Shown here: piece by piece, positions 1-7,043 of the stretch | Position numbering within the stretch: the stretch's first letter is position 1 | How the letters are laid out: each line of letters starts with the position of its first letter | Source of the DNA: DASZTV01 sp035550655 | GTDB lineage: Bacteria > Actinomycetota > Actinomycetes > JAFAQI01 | Direction: 5' to 3' | Length of the DNA stretch: 64,000 nucleotides | NCBI GenBank assembly: GCA_035550655.1 | Contig: DASZOU010000032.1 | Span: 81,463 to 145,462, forward strand | Notes under the pieces: model-generated | Databases searched by the model: none | What the model was told of the DNA's origin: nothing | Seen by the model: only the letters and a program-made list of their open reading frames with translations | Program-made: the position numbers and the translations under genes

Positions 1-159
1 TCGACGTTGGAGGCGACGAACGACTACGAGACGTTCGTCGAGCCGTTCGAGACTGCGGCGTTCCGCGGCGTGGAGTCGTCGACGATCGTCGTGCCGCTCG
101 CCCCGTCCGGCGCGTCGGTCGGCACCGTCGCCCCGAGCGGGTATGTCAGCGGCAGTTAG
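1..159 (+). CDS. C-terminal end of an unidentified protein (cut by window edge)
   Basis: The first frame is open from base 1 to a TAG at 157-159 and gives a 52-residue tail rich in Ser, Thr, Val and Gly, ending VSGS. The start and any diagnostic domain lie outside the window. The composition would fit the end of an extracellular or beta-rich protein, but no family can be assigned. The stop overlaps, tail to tail, the stop of the small minus-strand gene at 156-332. Confidence 0.4.
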   Translation, partial: STLEATNDYETFVEPFETAAFRGVESSTIVVPLAPSGASVGTVAPSGYVSGS

Positions 160-332
160 GAACCGTTCTCTGGGCGGACGACAAGCGTGATGCCCGCCTG
201 TCGGGCTCGTTCCACCAGGTCGTTGATCAAGGTGTGCACCTGACCAACAACCGCGGCCACGATGGCCTCGTCGTTCGTTGCCGGGCCATGACAAGAGACG
301 TCCCATTCGTCGTACAGCACGGCGTAGATCAT
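156..332 (-). CDS. 58-residue protein of unknown function downstream of the XRE regulator
   Basis: An ATG at 332 opens a 58-codon frame ending in TAA at 156-158. The protein begins MIYAVLYDEWDVSCHG and ends VVRPENGS, with a predicted amphipathic helix in the middle (QVHTLINDLVERARQAG). It starts 34 bp after the stop of the XRE-type regulator gene on the same strand, so the two are probably co-transcribed. I do not recognise the family. A compact alpha/beta fold is plausible. No strong ribosome-binding site precedes the ATG, so translation may depend on the upstream gene. It could be a partner of the regulator or a degraded remnant. Confidence 0.45.
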   Translation of the reverse strand: MIYAVLYDEWDVSCHGPATNDEAIVAAVVGQVHTLINDLVERARQAGITLVVRPENGS

Positions 333-366
333 GCCTGGGCCAGACGGTGGGCCGACCGCCGGGAGG

Positions 367-600
367 CTAACCGGAGTCGCGAAACAGGTCAGCTGGATGT
401 ACGCCCAGCGCTTCCGCGATCATCAGCACCCAAGTAACCGTCGCGCTCGTGGTGCCGTGCTCCACGCGGATCAACTGGCGTGCCGACACCCCCGCCTTCT
501 CCGCGAGCGTCTCGATGCTCAACCCCTGCGCCTCGCGCAGACGCCGCAATCGCATCCCCCATGCGATCAGATCTGCGTCGGGAGGGACACGGTCGGGCAC
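367..600 (-). CDS. XRE-family helix-turn-helix regulator
   Basis: This 77-residue protein is essentially one Cro/C1-type DNA-binding domain. After a short N-terminus (GTG start at 600) come MRLRRLREAQGLSIETLAEK (helices 1-2), AGVSARQLIRVEHG (recognition helix and the conserved E-x-G turn) and a final helix ending in a D-L-F motif typical of XRE proteins. There is no additional effector domain. It is divergently oriented to a lipoprotein gene at 659, and a perfect palindrome at 635-648 lies between them, so autoregulation and control of the lipoprotein are likely. The assignment to the fold is firm; the regulatory target is inferred. Confidence 0.85.
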   Translation of the reverse strand: MPDRVPPDADLIAWGMRLRRLREAQGLSIETLAEKAGVSARQLIRVEHGTTSATVTWVLMIAEALGVHPADLFRDSG

Positions 601-634
601 GCCTCACGGTTTCCGGTACCCAGTGGGCACGCCA

Positions 635-648
635 TGACATATATGTCA
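635..648. promoter_or_regulatory. Perfect 14-bp palindrome, candidate operator
   Basis: TGACATATATGTCA is a perfect inverted repeat. It lies in the 58-bp divergent intergenic region, 11 bp before the lipoprotein ATG and 35 bp before the regulator GTG. Its AT-rich centre could overlap a -10 element. A dimeric XRE regulator encoded next to such a palindrome usually binds it; that link is inferred. Confidence 0.6.
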
Positions 649-658
649 GGATCGGGGC

Positions 659-1030
659 ATGGCTGAATCGCGCCGGACTCATCGAATGGCGTGTATCGCA
701 GGCGTGATCGTCTTGCTGAGCGTGAGCGGTTGCTCGAGCTCCCAGAGCAAGATCAGCGCCACGGTCACGGGCTGGCAACCGGAGGGCGCCAATCACGTCG
801 CGGCGACCGTCAGATACACGAACCATGGGTCCAGCCCGGCCACTGCCTATTGCACGGTCGCTGCGCTCGACAGCGGAGGTTCCGACGTCGGAGACGACAC
901 GGACGGACCAGCCAACAAGATCCCCCCCGGCGGGGCCACGAACATTCGAATGCTCATCAAGACCTCCATCAATAGCCACCTCGTCTCAAGCGTCAAGGCC
1001 GTAGGCGGCGGCTCCTGCGCCACCGTTTGA
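659..1030 (+). CDS. Small secreted lipoprotein (FxLYD-like beta-sandwich)
   Basis: The 123-residue product has a twin-Arg-containing n-region, a hydrophobic core (ACIAGVIVLLSVS) and a lipobox LSVSGC, so Cys25 should be lipidated and the protein anchored on the outer face of the membrane. The mature part (SATVTGWQ...VAATVRYTNHGSSPATAYCTVAAL) reads as an immunoglobulin-like beta-sandwich of the type seen in FxLYD/DUF4352 lipoproteins. There are two cysteines near the middle and end that could pair. The base composition looks less GC-rich than the flanking core genes. Its function is unknown; the divergent XRE regulator probably controls it. Confidence 0.7.
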   Translation: MAESRRTHRMACIAGVIVLLSVSGCSSSQSKISATVTGWQPEGANHVAATVRYTNHGSSPATAYCTVAALDSGGSDVGDDTDGPANKIPPGGATNIRMLIKTSINSHLVSSVKAVGGGSCATV

Positions 1031-2074
1031 TCTTGTCCAGCTGAGTCCCCAAACTCCGATTCGCCCAACGGCGGGCCGGACAAGATTTGGGTGAACTAAG
1101 AGAACCCTCGTTCCGCCGAACGTCAACCAGCCGCTCGCGCCCTGAAACGCCAGGCTGTCGTAGACCGCGACTCCGGTCGCGGGATCCGCGACGGCCGAGA
1201 CGTCGGCCACGGCCCGGCCGGCGCAGCCGGTCGTCGAGGCCTGCTGCCAGGTGGTGGCGTTGTCCGCCGAGCAGCCGCTACCGGTCCCTGACCAGGCGGT
1301 CTCGGCGAAGCCCCGGCGTGAGGTCGATCGCCGCAGCGTCGTACCGCCCACCGCCGTCACCCATTTCGATGACGCCGGGTAGCTCACGGCGTACCCGGAG
1401 TCGCCGGCTGACGCCGTGATCGCGACCCCGGCGTGGTGGAAGAAGCGGCCGTACGACGTGTCCTTCATGTCCGGGCCACCCCAGCTGTTGCTGACGGCGT
1501 CCGCGCCGAGCGACACGGCGGTGTCGACGGCGGCGCCAAGGTTCGCCATCGACGCGGTGTCGGCCTCGACCAGCAGGACATGGCAGTTCGGGCACACCGC
1601 CGAGACCATGTCGAGGTCGAGCGACTCCTCCTCGGCCCAGCCCGGGTCGGCGACCGGCAGGTCCGCGCCGCCGCGCTGGCTGACCTTGTCGAAGCAGCCG
1701 TTGGCGGTGGTGCAGGGTGGCAGCTGGAACTGCGCGCGGTAGACCGCGAGGTCGCGCTCGGCGTTCGGGTCGTCGTACGCGTCGACGATCGCGACCGTCT
1801 CGCCCGTGCCGGCTTCGCCTGATGGCAGCGAGTACGCGGACTGCAGGTCAGCGAGGCCGTAGCCGAGCGGCGCGGTTGCGTGCTGGACCCGCCCGGACCG
1901 GAAGCGATCAAGTCGGATCGCGAAGCAGCGCGCCTTCGCGGTCCCGACGTGCCGGCACACCGACGTGTCATGCCGGGTCACGCTCGAGCGGGCAGCGGCA
2001 GTGGCCGACGGCGCGGCCGCCAACCCGATCGCAGCGGCGAAAACGGGGAGCAAGAACGAATGGGATCGGTGCAC
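986..2074 (-). pseudogene. Truncated S53 (sedolisin-family) serine-carboxyl peptidase
   Basis: The N-terminal two-thirds is a clear secreted S53 peptidase: a signal peptide (HRSHSFLLPVFAAAIGLAAA), a region with the E-x3-D type motif (EEESLDLD, carrying the Glu/Asp of the catalytic triad), the oxyanion-region motif SNSWGG, then TASAGDSGY and YPASSKWVTAVGGT. The family continues FGGTS-x-S-x-P, which supplies the catalytic serine. Here similarity stops at FGGT (around 1109) and the frame runs into unrelated sequence to a stop at 986, so the nucleophile and C-terminal domain are missing. GTG at 2074 is preferred as start because GGAGGT (2081-2086) lies 6 nt upstream; it would abut an ATG at 2080. 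The enzyme should be inactive. Confidence 0.75.
1030..1086. repeat. Short inverted repeat at the S53 breakpoint
   Basis: ATCTTGTCC (1030-1038) and GGACAAGAT (1078-1086) are perfect 9-bp inverted arms separated by 39 bp. They lie directly after the lipoprotein stop and about 25 bp before the point where the S53 gene loses homology. This could be a weak terminator for the lipoprotein gene or a scar of the rearrangement; the wide loop makes a terminator doubtful. Confidence 0.3.
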
Positions 2075-2205
2075 GGGCATACCTCCGGTCAAGGTGGACG
2101 ACCCGAGCACGATGCTGGTCAGCCCGAGGGCGCCGCGATGGCCACTGGGGGAGTGTGGACAGAGTGGCTACAACCCGAAGCTGTGACCCCTTGGCCGGCG
2201 TTCGG

Positions 2206-2310
2206 ATGTGACATAGGTGTTGTGAATCTCAGCACTTATGTGACATGAGGGCGGTGAAACGCGACACGGGTGTGACATAGGGGCGCGGTGTCACAACCCC
2301 TATGTGACAT
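2206..2310. repeat. Intergenic array with 32-bp period (ATGTGACAT motif, 4 units)
   Basis: The 9-mer ATGTGACAT begins at 2206, 2238, 2270 (as GTGTGACAT) and 2302, so the spacing is exactly 32 bp three times. The 23-bp spacers are not identical but are themselves imperfect inverted repeats, for example AGGGG...CCCCT at 2279-2301. The array lies just beyond the stop of the minus-strand ceramidase-like gene (2334) and about 130 bp upstream of the S53 gene start. A related array with the same period, first spacer and right flank occurs at 51639-51711. It is not a CRISPR: the conserved unit is only 9 bp. Confidence 0.8.
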
Positions 2311-2333
2311 TCGATCCGCGAGGGCGGCCGGGC

Positions 2334-5273
2334 TCAGTAGACGAGTTGCTTCTTGTTCGTCTCGCCGTAGGTGTCGCGTACGCCGCCGGCCGGCACCACC
2401 GCGCGCTGCCCTGGCCGCAGCCACAGGTGAGCGGTCCACAGGTCCGGCTGCGATTTCGACTGATGCGCAGGCAAAGTACGCAGCACGCGGCCGCGGTTGT
2501 TCACGACGTACAGCGTGGCGTGCGCGACGTGACCCCTCGTCGCCCATGGCTCGAAGCTGCACGTCGGGCACAGCACGCTCGTGTTGGGCTTGCCGAGCCC
2601 GCCGCCGTTGTCGGCGTAGAAGCGGCGCAACGCGTGCGGCACGTGGATCGGCAGCCGCGGATACCGGATGGGCGCGATCCGGAAGGACACGATGCCTTCC
2701 GACGCGCGCAGGTGCGAGACCTTGATGCCACGCCACGGTGAGACCCGGAACGTCCGCGACACCAGGTGGTACGGCGTCGCCGCCCCGCCGGTGTGAATGT
2801 GACCGTCGATCACGAAGCGGTACCGGCCGTTCGGCACCTGCCCACCCGCGATGTCGGCGCGCGGGTAGGAGTCGTAGACCTCCATCGATGCCGTCCACGT
2901 CCACTTCTGCTTGCCCGTGAGCTGGTTCAGCGCGGCGGTCGACAGCGCCGCGCGCTGGTCGAGGACGACCTGGATCTGCCCGCTCTGGTCGGCGTAGGGG
3001 TGCCATACGCCGTGCACGCGACGCTGCACGACGACAGTCGGGTCGTCGGTCCAGTTGTCGCCGCCGACCCAGGTGATGGTCGCGTCGTCGAAGCGGGTCA
3101 GGTTCTTCGGCTGCGCGACGACCTTTGCCGGCCCGACGCTGTTGGGGACGCGGGCGTTCCAGCCGTCGTAGTAGGCCGACGAGATCTCGCCGAGGACCGT
3201 CGCCTCGTTGGCCTGACGCACCTCGTCGGCTGCGGCGACGGCATCCGTCGGCTCGGTTGGCACCGGCGATCCGCAGAGCAGGTTGGCGGCCATCCCGACG
3301 AGGTTCGTCGCCAAGTAGTCACCGGTGTGCGGGCCGTAGCTGGTCAGTGCCTTGCGATAGGAGTCGCGCGCCTCGTACTCGCGGTAGGACACCGTGTACC
3401 CGTTGTAGTCGCCGGTGTGGCCGAGTGCGACCGACAGCTTGAAGCCCGGGCAGTTCGCGTACTTCCCGGCACCGAGCTCGGTGTGGGTGAAGTTGCCGAG
3501 CACCTTGCTGTCGTTGGTCGGCTCGGAGACCGCGCGGGTGATGTTGCCGACGTCGTTCCAGCCCGCCGCGTTGTTGTGGATCTCCGCTTCCATGTGCTGG
3601 AAGGCGGCGACCGGGGTCGTCAGCCGCGCGACGCCGAACGGGTCCCGTGGATCGGGACAGGAGTACGCCGCCTTGGAGGCGCGGTAGCACGCTCGGACGT
3701 GCTTCTTGGGCAGCCCGCGGTTGTAGCCGACCGGCCACCCCTCATTGACGTCCTTCTGGCTGCCGTAGTCGAAGCCGAGCCACTCGTTACCGGTACGCCG
3801 GTCGGTGCGCGACTCGATGTTGCGCGTCAGGTCCGCCTGCGCCTCGCAGGCGCATGACGCCAGCAGGATCTGCCCGATCTGCACCGCTTGCAGCTTGATC
3901 CGCAGGTTCTCCTCGACCGCCTCGAACGACGGGGCGTCGTAGTTGTCCGGGATGAACAGGCCCGTGGATTTGATCTGGTTGAACAACGTGCTGGAGAACG
4001 GCAGCGTGGGGATGCCGACGTCGTTGCCGCGCTCGCAGTCCGGCAGGCCCGCTGCGGGCACGCCCGGGTCGCCGCCGACCGTCGGGCCGGTTCGGCAGTT
4101 GCCGACCGACGGGTACGGGTGTGAGACCGGGCCGCCGTACCAGCGGGTCAGCATTTGGATCTTGGGGTCGTCCTGGAACGGGACGTCGACCTTGATGCCG
4201 TTGTGCGCGCCGCCGATCGCCCGCCACGCGGCAATGGCGTGCTCGAAGAGCAGGTGCGCGCCGCGCTCGGCTTGGGCGTAGCCGAGGTGGCCGTAGATCT
4301 CGTAGACCTTGTCGCCGTGGTCCTTCAGGACCGGCGCCTCGCCCGGCGGGTAGGCGTGCTCGTACGGCCCTTCGGCGGACCCGACGCCGCCCTGGCTGAA
4401 AACCATCGGGCCGTGGGTGGCTGCGGTCATGTAGCGCATGAACGGCGCCAGCCAGTCCTCGCTGATCAGGTCGTACTCGTCGAGGGATTCCCCATGCTGG
4501 GCGTAGTCGACCCAGGTCGCCAGCGGCGTCGGGTGCGACGGGTTCGACATGTCCTCGATCCGCATGACGGCGACGTTGTGGTCGTTGTCCTGCTGCGGGT
4601 AGCCGGTCGGAGAGCCGTCCTCGTTGACGTCCGCGCCGGCGATGTTGCCCTGAAAGCCGCCGAACTGCACGGTCGTCGCGCCGGCTCGGGCGGGCCGCAG
4701 CGAGGCGTCGGCCTGCTCGATCGCGGTTGCCATCTGCCGGGCCTGGTACTCGAACATGCGCAGGTCCATGACGTCCTGGAACAGCCAGACGCCGGCGGCG
4801 GGCGTCGAGTAGTACGGCGAGCTGTGGTCGTGCAACGCCGACAGCAAGATGTTCGAGTAGGTCACCGGGCTGTGGTCGGCCGCGAGGATCTGACCGACCC
4901 GACGGATCAGCAGGTCCTGGGCGAGGTAGTTGTCATCGCGGACCAGCGCAATCGGCGGGTCGCCTTTGGAGTCCTGCAGCACGATCGCGGTGATCGACAG
5001 CCGTGAGGCCACGCCGTACGACGACTTCTTGAGAACCGAGGCGAAGTTCGGGTCCCACTCGCCCCTGATGTCGTTGGGACCGATCTCGCCCGCGTACTGA
5101 CCGGCGGAGGCGCCGACGTGCCAGGTCGCGTCGACGACCGCCGCGCCGGCGCGCAGGCCGTGCCACGCGGCCGTCGCGGAGCGCGCGGGATGCGCGGCGG
5201 CGGAGGTGACGCCGACCACGCCACCCAGCGTGAGGGACAGGGCGGCGACGGCAGCAGGCATCGCGCGGCGCAT
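2334..5273 (-). CDS. Secreted neutral/alkaline ceramidase-like protein (979 aa)
   Basis: A signal peptide (MRRAMPAAVAALSLTLGGVV, Ala-rich cleavage region) is followed by a domain resembling the neutral/alkaline non-lysosomal ceramidase N-terminal domain: RAGAAVVDATWHVGA near the start, the metal-binding-type LHDHSSPYYS, a second His in DYAQHGESL and an SCACEAQAD segment. The last 250 residues look like beta-sandwich domains (TITWVGGDNW, GRYRFVIDGH). The canonical nucleophile segment of the family (GD/N-x-SPN) is not seen; VFSQGGVGSAEG stands where I would align it. The ATG at 5273 is chosen because the signal peptide begins there, leaving 39 bp to the divergent paralogue. Substrate is uncertain: lipid amide hydrolase activity is inferred from family only. 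Confidence 0.65.
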   Translation of the reverse strand: MRRAMPAAVAALSLTLGGVVGVTSAAAHPARSATAAWHGLRAGAAVVDATWHVGASAGQYAGEIGPNDIRGEWDPNFASVLKKSSYGVASRLSITAIVLQDSKGDPPIALVRDDNYLAQDLLIRRVGQILAADHSPVTYSNILLSALHDHSSPYYSTPAAGVWLFQDVMDLRMFEYQARQMATAIEQADASLRPARAGATTVQFGGFQGNIAGADVNEDGSPTGYPQQDNDHNVAVMRIEDMSNPSHPTPLATWVDYAQHGESLDEYDLISEDWLAPFMRYMTAATHGPMVFSQGGVGSAEGPYEHAYPPGEAPVLKDHGDKVYEIYGHLGYAQAERGAHLLFEHAIAAWRAIGGAHNGIKVDVPFQDDPKIQMLTRWYGGPVSHPYPSVGNCRTGPTVGGDPGVPAAGLPDCERGNDVGIPTLPFSSTLFNQIKSTGLFIPDNYDAPSFEAVEENLRIKLQAVQIGQILLASCACEAQADLTRNIESRTDRRTGNEWLGFDYGSQKDVNEGWPVGYNRGLPKKHVRACYRASKAAYSCPDPRDPFGVARLTTPVAAFQHMEAEIHNNAAGWNDVGNITRAVSEPTNDSKVLGNFTHTELGAGKYANCPGFKLSVALGHTGDYNGYTVSYREYEARDSYRKALTSYGPHTGDYLATNLVGMAANLLCGSPVPTEPTDAVAAADEVRQANEATVLGEISSAYYDGWNARVPNSVGPAKVVAQPKNLTRFDDATITWVGGDNWTDDPTVVVQRRVHGVWHPYADQSGQIQVVLDQRAALSTAALNQLTGKQKWTWTASMEVYDSYPRADIAGGQVPNGRYRFVIDGHIHTGGAATPYHLVSRTFRVSPWRGIKVSHLRASEGIVSFRIAPIRYPRLPIHVPHALRRFYADNGGGLGKPNTSVLCPTCSFEPWATRGHVAHATLYVVNNRGRVLRTLPAHQSKSQPDLWTAHLWLRPGQRAVVPAGGVRDTYGETNKKQLVY

Positions 5274-5312
5274 GCAGCAGGACTTCGCTGCTTGCCGGGC
5301 GAAACCTCCCGC

Positions 5313-7037
5313 GTGTTCACGCGTCCTCGTGCTGCCATGGCTGCCGCCGCGATTGGCCTGTCCACGGTCTCGTTCTGGCCGCATGCGGCAGCCGCCCCGG
5401 CTCAGGAGCGGCCTTCAGGTTCGTCGACGTACCTGGTCGGTGGCGCCGCCGTGTCCATCAACCCGACCCGCGCGATGATGAAGAACAAGGACTTCTATCT
5501 CGGGGGCTACGGGTTCGGCGACGACAAGATCGCCAACAGGTTCCAGGTGCCGAGCACGGTGGGCCGCTACGCGACCGGGATCCTCGGCGACGGCATACAC
5601 AGCCACGCCCTGATGGTCAGCGACCGGCACAACACGATCGCGCTGGCTCAGATCGAGACGCAGGGCTACTTCATCTCCTACAAGCAGGGTCCGTTCGGGA
5701 TCGAGGACATCCGCAAGGACGCATCGGCGAGGATCAACGCGCTGGCGGCGACGGAGAAGAACCCGCCGCCGGTGCCGAGCGCGGCCCAGATCCTCGTCGA
5801 CTCCGACCACACCCACGGCGGCCCCGACACGGTCGGCGTGTGGGGCGGTGACCCGACGTCGTACCTCCGCGAGGTCCACGACCGCACCGTGAAGGCGCTC
5901 GTCGAGGCGTGGCAGGCGATGCGGCCGGCGACGCTGACCTACGGGGTTGCCCACGCGGGCGTGGAGAACGAGACCAACGAGTACCCGCCCAGCGTCAACG
6001 ACGACCCGTTGCTGACCAACCAGTTCAGCAACGACGCGCGCAACCAGGTGATGGACGACGGGATCCGTGTCCTGCAGGCGCACGACCCGAGGACCGGCAA
6101 GGTACTCGACACCTACGTCAACTACTCCTCGCACCCGACCGTGCTCGGCTCGGACAACACGCTCGTCACCGCCGACTACGTCGGGCGCCTCAACCGCCAG
6201 ATCGCGAAGGCGTTCGGGGGCTACGCGATGGACCAGGTCGGCACCCTCGGCCGGACCCAGCCGGCGCGCGCGAGCTGCACCAACACCGACCTTAAGGGCG
6301 CGGCGGCGTCCCTCTGCGCGCTCGACCAGTACGCCGCGCGGGTGATGATCAAGATCCGGTACGCCGTGCGGCACGAGAAGCCCGTTCGCGGGCCCGCGAC
6401 CGTCGGGCTGTCGAGCTACCTGATCCAGGACCCCAGCGACTCAGCGGTGCTGGTCGGGCTGGAGTACGCCGGGTCGCTGATCGGTGTGCCCGGCGCCCGC
6501 CAGCTCGGCTACCCGTGGTTCACCGCGAACCTGCTCGGGACGACGACCTTCTCGGGTCACATCGGCAAGATCCTGATCAGCGGCGGTCCGGGGGAGATGT
6601 ATCCGCAGATCGTCGCCGAGGTCCGTCGCGACGTTCCGGGGATGCAGGGCTATCTGAACATCGGCACGGCCGGTGACTTCCTCGGCTACCTGATCGCGCC
6701 GCTTGGGGCATACCCCGAGCCGATCCGGCGCTCGATGCTGTCGGGGAATCCGCCGCTCAATGGTGACCCCGCATGCGGGGTTGCCGGCTTGTCGGTGGGC
6801 TGCCCGGACCCGATCGGCAACGACAACTTCTTCTTCAACGTCTCGCCGACGTTGGGCATGCGGGTCACCTGTTCGCTGCTGCGCGGCGCCGCCGACACCC
6901 GCGGTGTGCAGGAGTCGACGTACTTGTTGAAGGACAGCACCTGCCACCTGTTCAGCAACGATCTGCTGAGTGCTCCCGGCGACGACACGAAGTTCGCCGC
7001 TCCGAAGGACATGTCCAAGTCCCAGCCACACATGTAG
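5313..7037 (+). CDS. Secreted neutral/alkaline ceramidase-family protein (574 aa)
   Basis: This is a second ceramidase-family protein, divergent from the first. After a signal-like N-terminus (FTRPRAAMAAAAIGLSTVSF) it shows VGGAAVSINPT, the His motif DSDHTHGGPDTVG, a second His in YVNYSSHPTV, a Glu in SGGPGEMYP and a Tyr in AGDFLGYLIAP, which correspond to the four zinc ligands of bacterial neutral ceramidase. The serine-nucleophile motif is replaced by DQVGTLGRTQP. GTG at 5313 is preferred to ATG at 5337 because it adds the positively charged n-region; neither has a good ribosome-binding site. It ends 6 bp before the convergent membrane-protein gene. Confidence 0.7.
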   Translation: MFTRPRAAMAAAAIGLSTVSFWPHAAAAPAQERPSGSSTYLVGGAAVSINPTRAMMKNKDFYLGGYGFGDDKIANRFQVPSTVGRYATGILGDGIHSHALMVSDRHNTIALAQIETQGYFISYKQGPFGIEDIRKDASARINALAATEKNPPPVPSAAQILVDSDHTHGGPDTVGVWGGDPTSYLREVHDRTVKALVEAWQAMRPATLTYGVAHAGVENETNEYPPSVNDDPLLTNQFSNDARNQVMDDGIRVLQAHDPRTGKVLDTYVNYSSHPTVLGSDNTLVTADYVGRLNRQIAKAFGGYAMDQVGTLGRTQPARASCTNTDLKGAAASLCALDQYAARVMIKIRYAVRHEKPVRGPATVGLSSYLIQDPSDSAVLVGLEYAGSLIGVPGARQLGYPWFTANLLGTTTFSGHIGKILISGGPGEMYPQIVAEVRRDVPGMQGYLNIGTAGDFLGYLIAPLGAYPEPIRRSMLSGNPPLNGDPACGVAGLSVGCPDPIGNDNFFFNVSPTLGMRVTCSLLRGAADTRGVQESTYLLKDSTCHLFSNDLLSAPGDDTKFAAPKDMSKSQPHM

Positions 7038-7043
7038 CTGCGC

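Noticed and set aside
156..600. Toxin-antitoxin pair (58-aa protein and XRE regulator)
   Set aside because: The small protein has no recognisable toxin fold or catalytic residues, and gene order alone is not enough to support the call.
635..648. A fifth member of the ATGTSACAT array family
   Set aside because: TGACATATATGTCA shares only the short words TGACAT and ATGTCA, has no 32-bp neighbour and is better explained as an operator for the adjacent regulator.
2206..2310. CRISPR array
   Set aside because: The period is regular but the conserved unit is only 9 bp, the spacers are related inverted repeats rather than unique sequences, and no cas gene is near.
5118..5312. Long N-terminal extension of the 574-residue ceramidase-like protein
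   Set aside because: The extension is Arg/Gly-rich, overlaps the 5' end of the divergent gene and would place the signal peptide in the middle of the protein.
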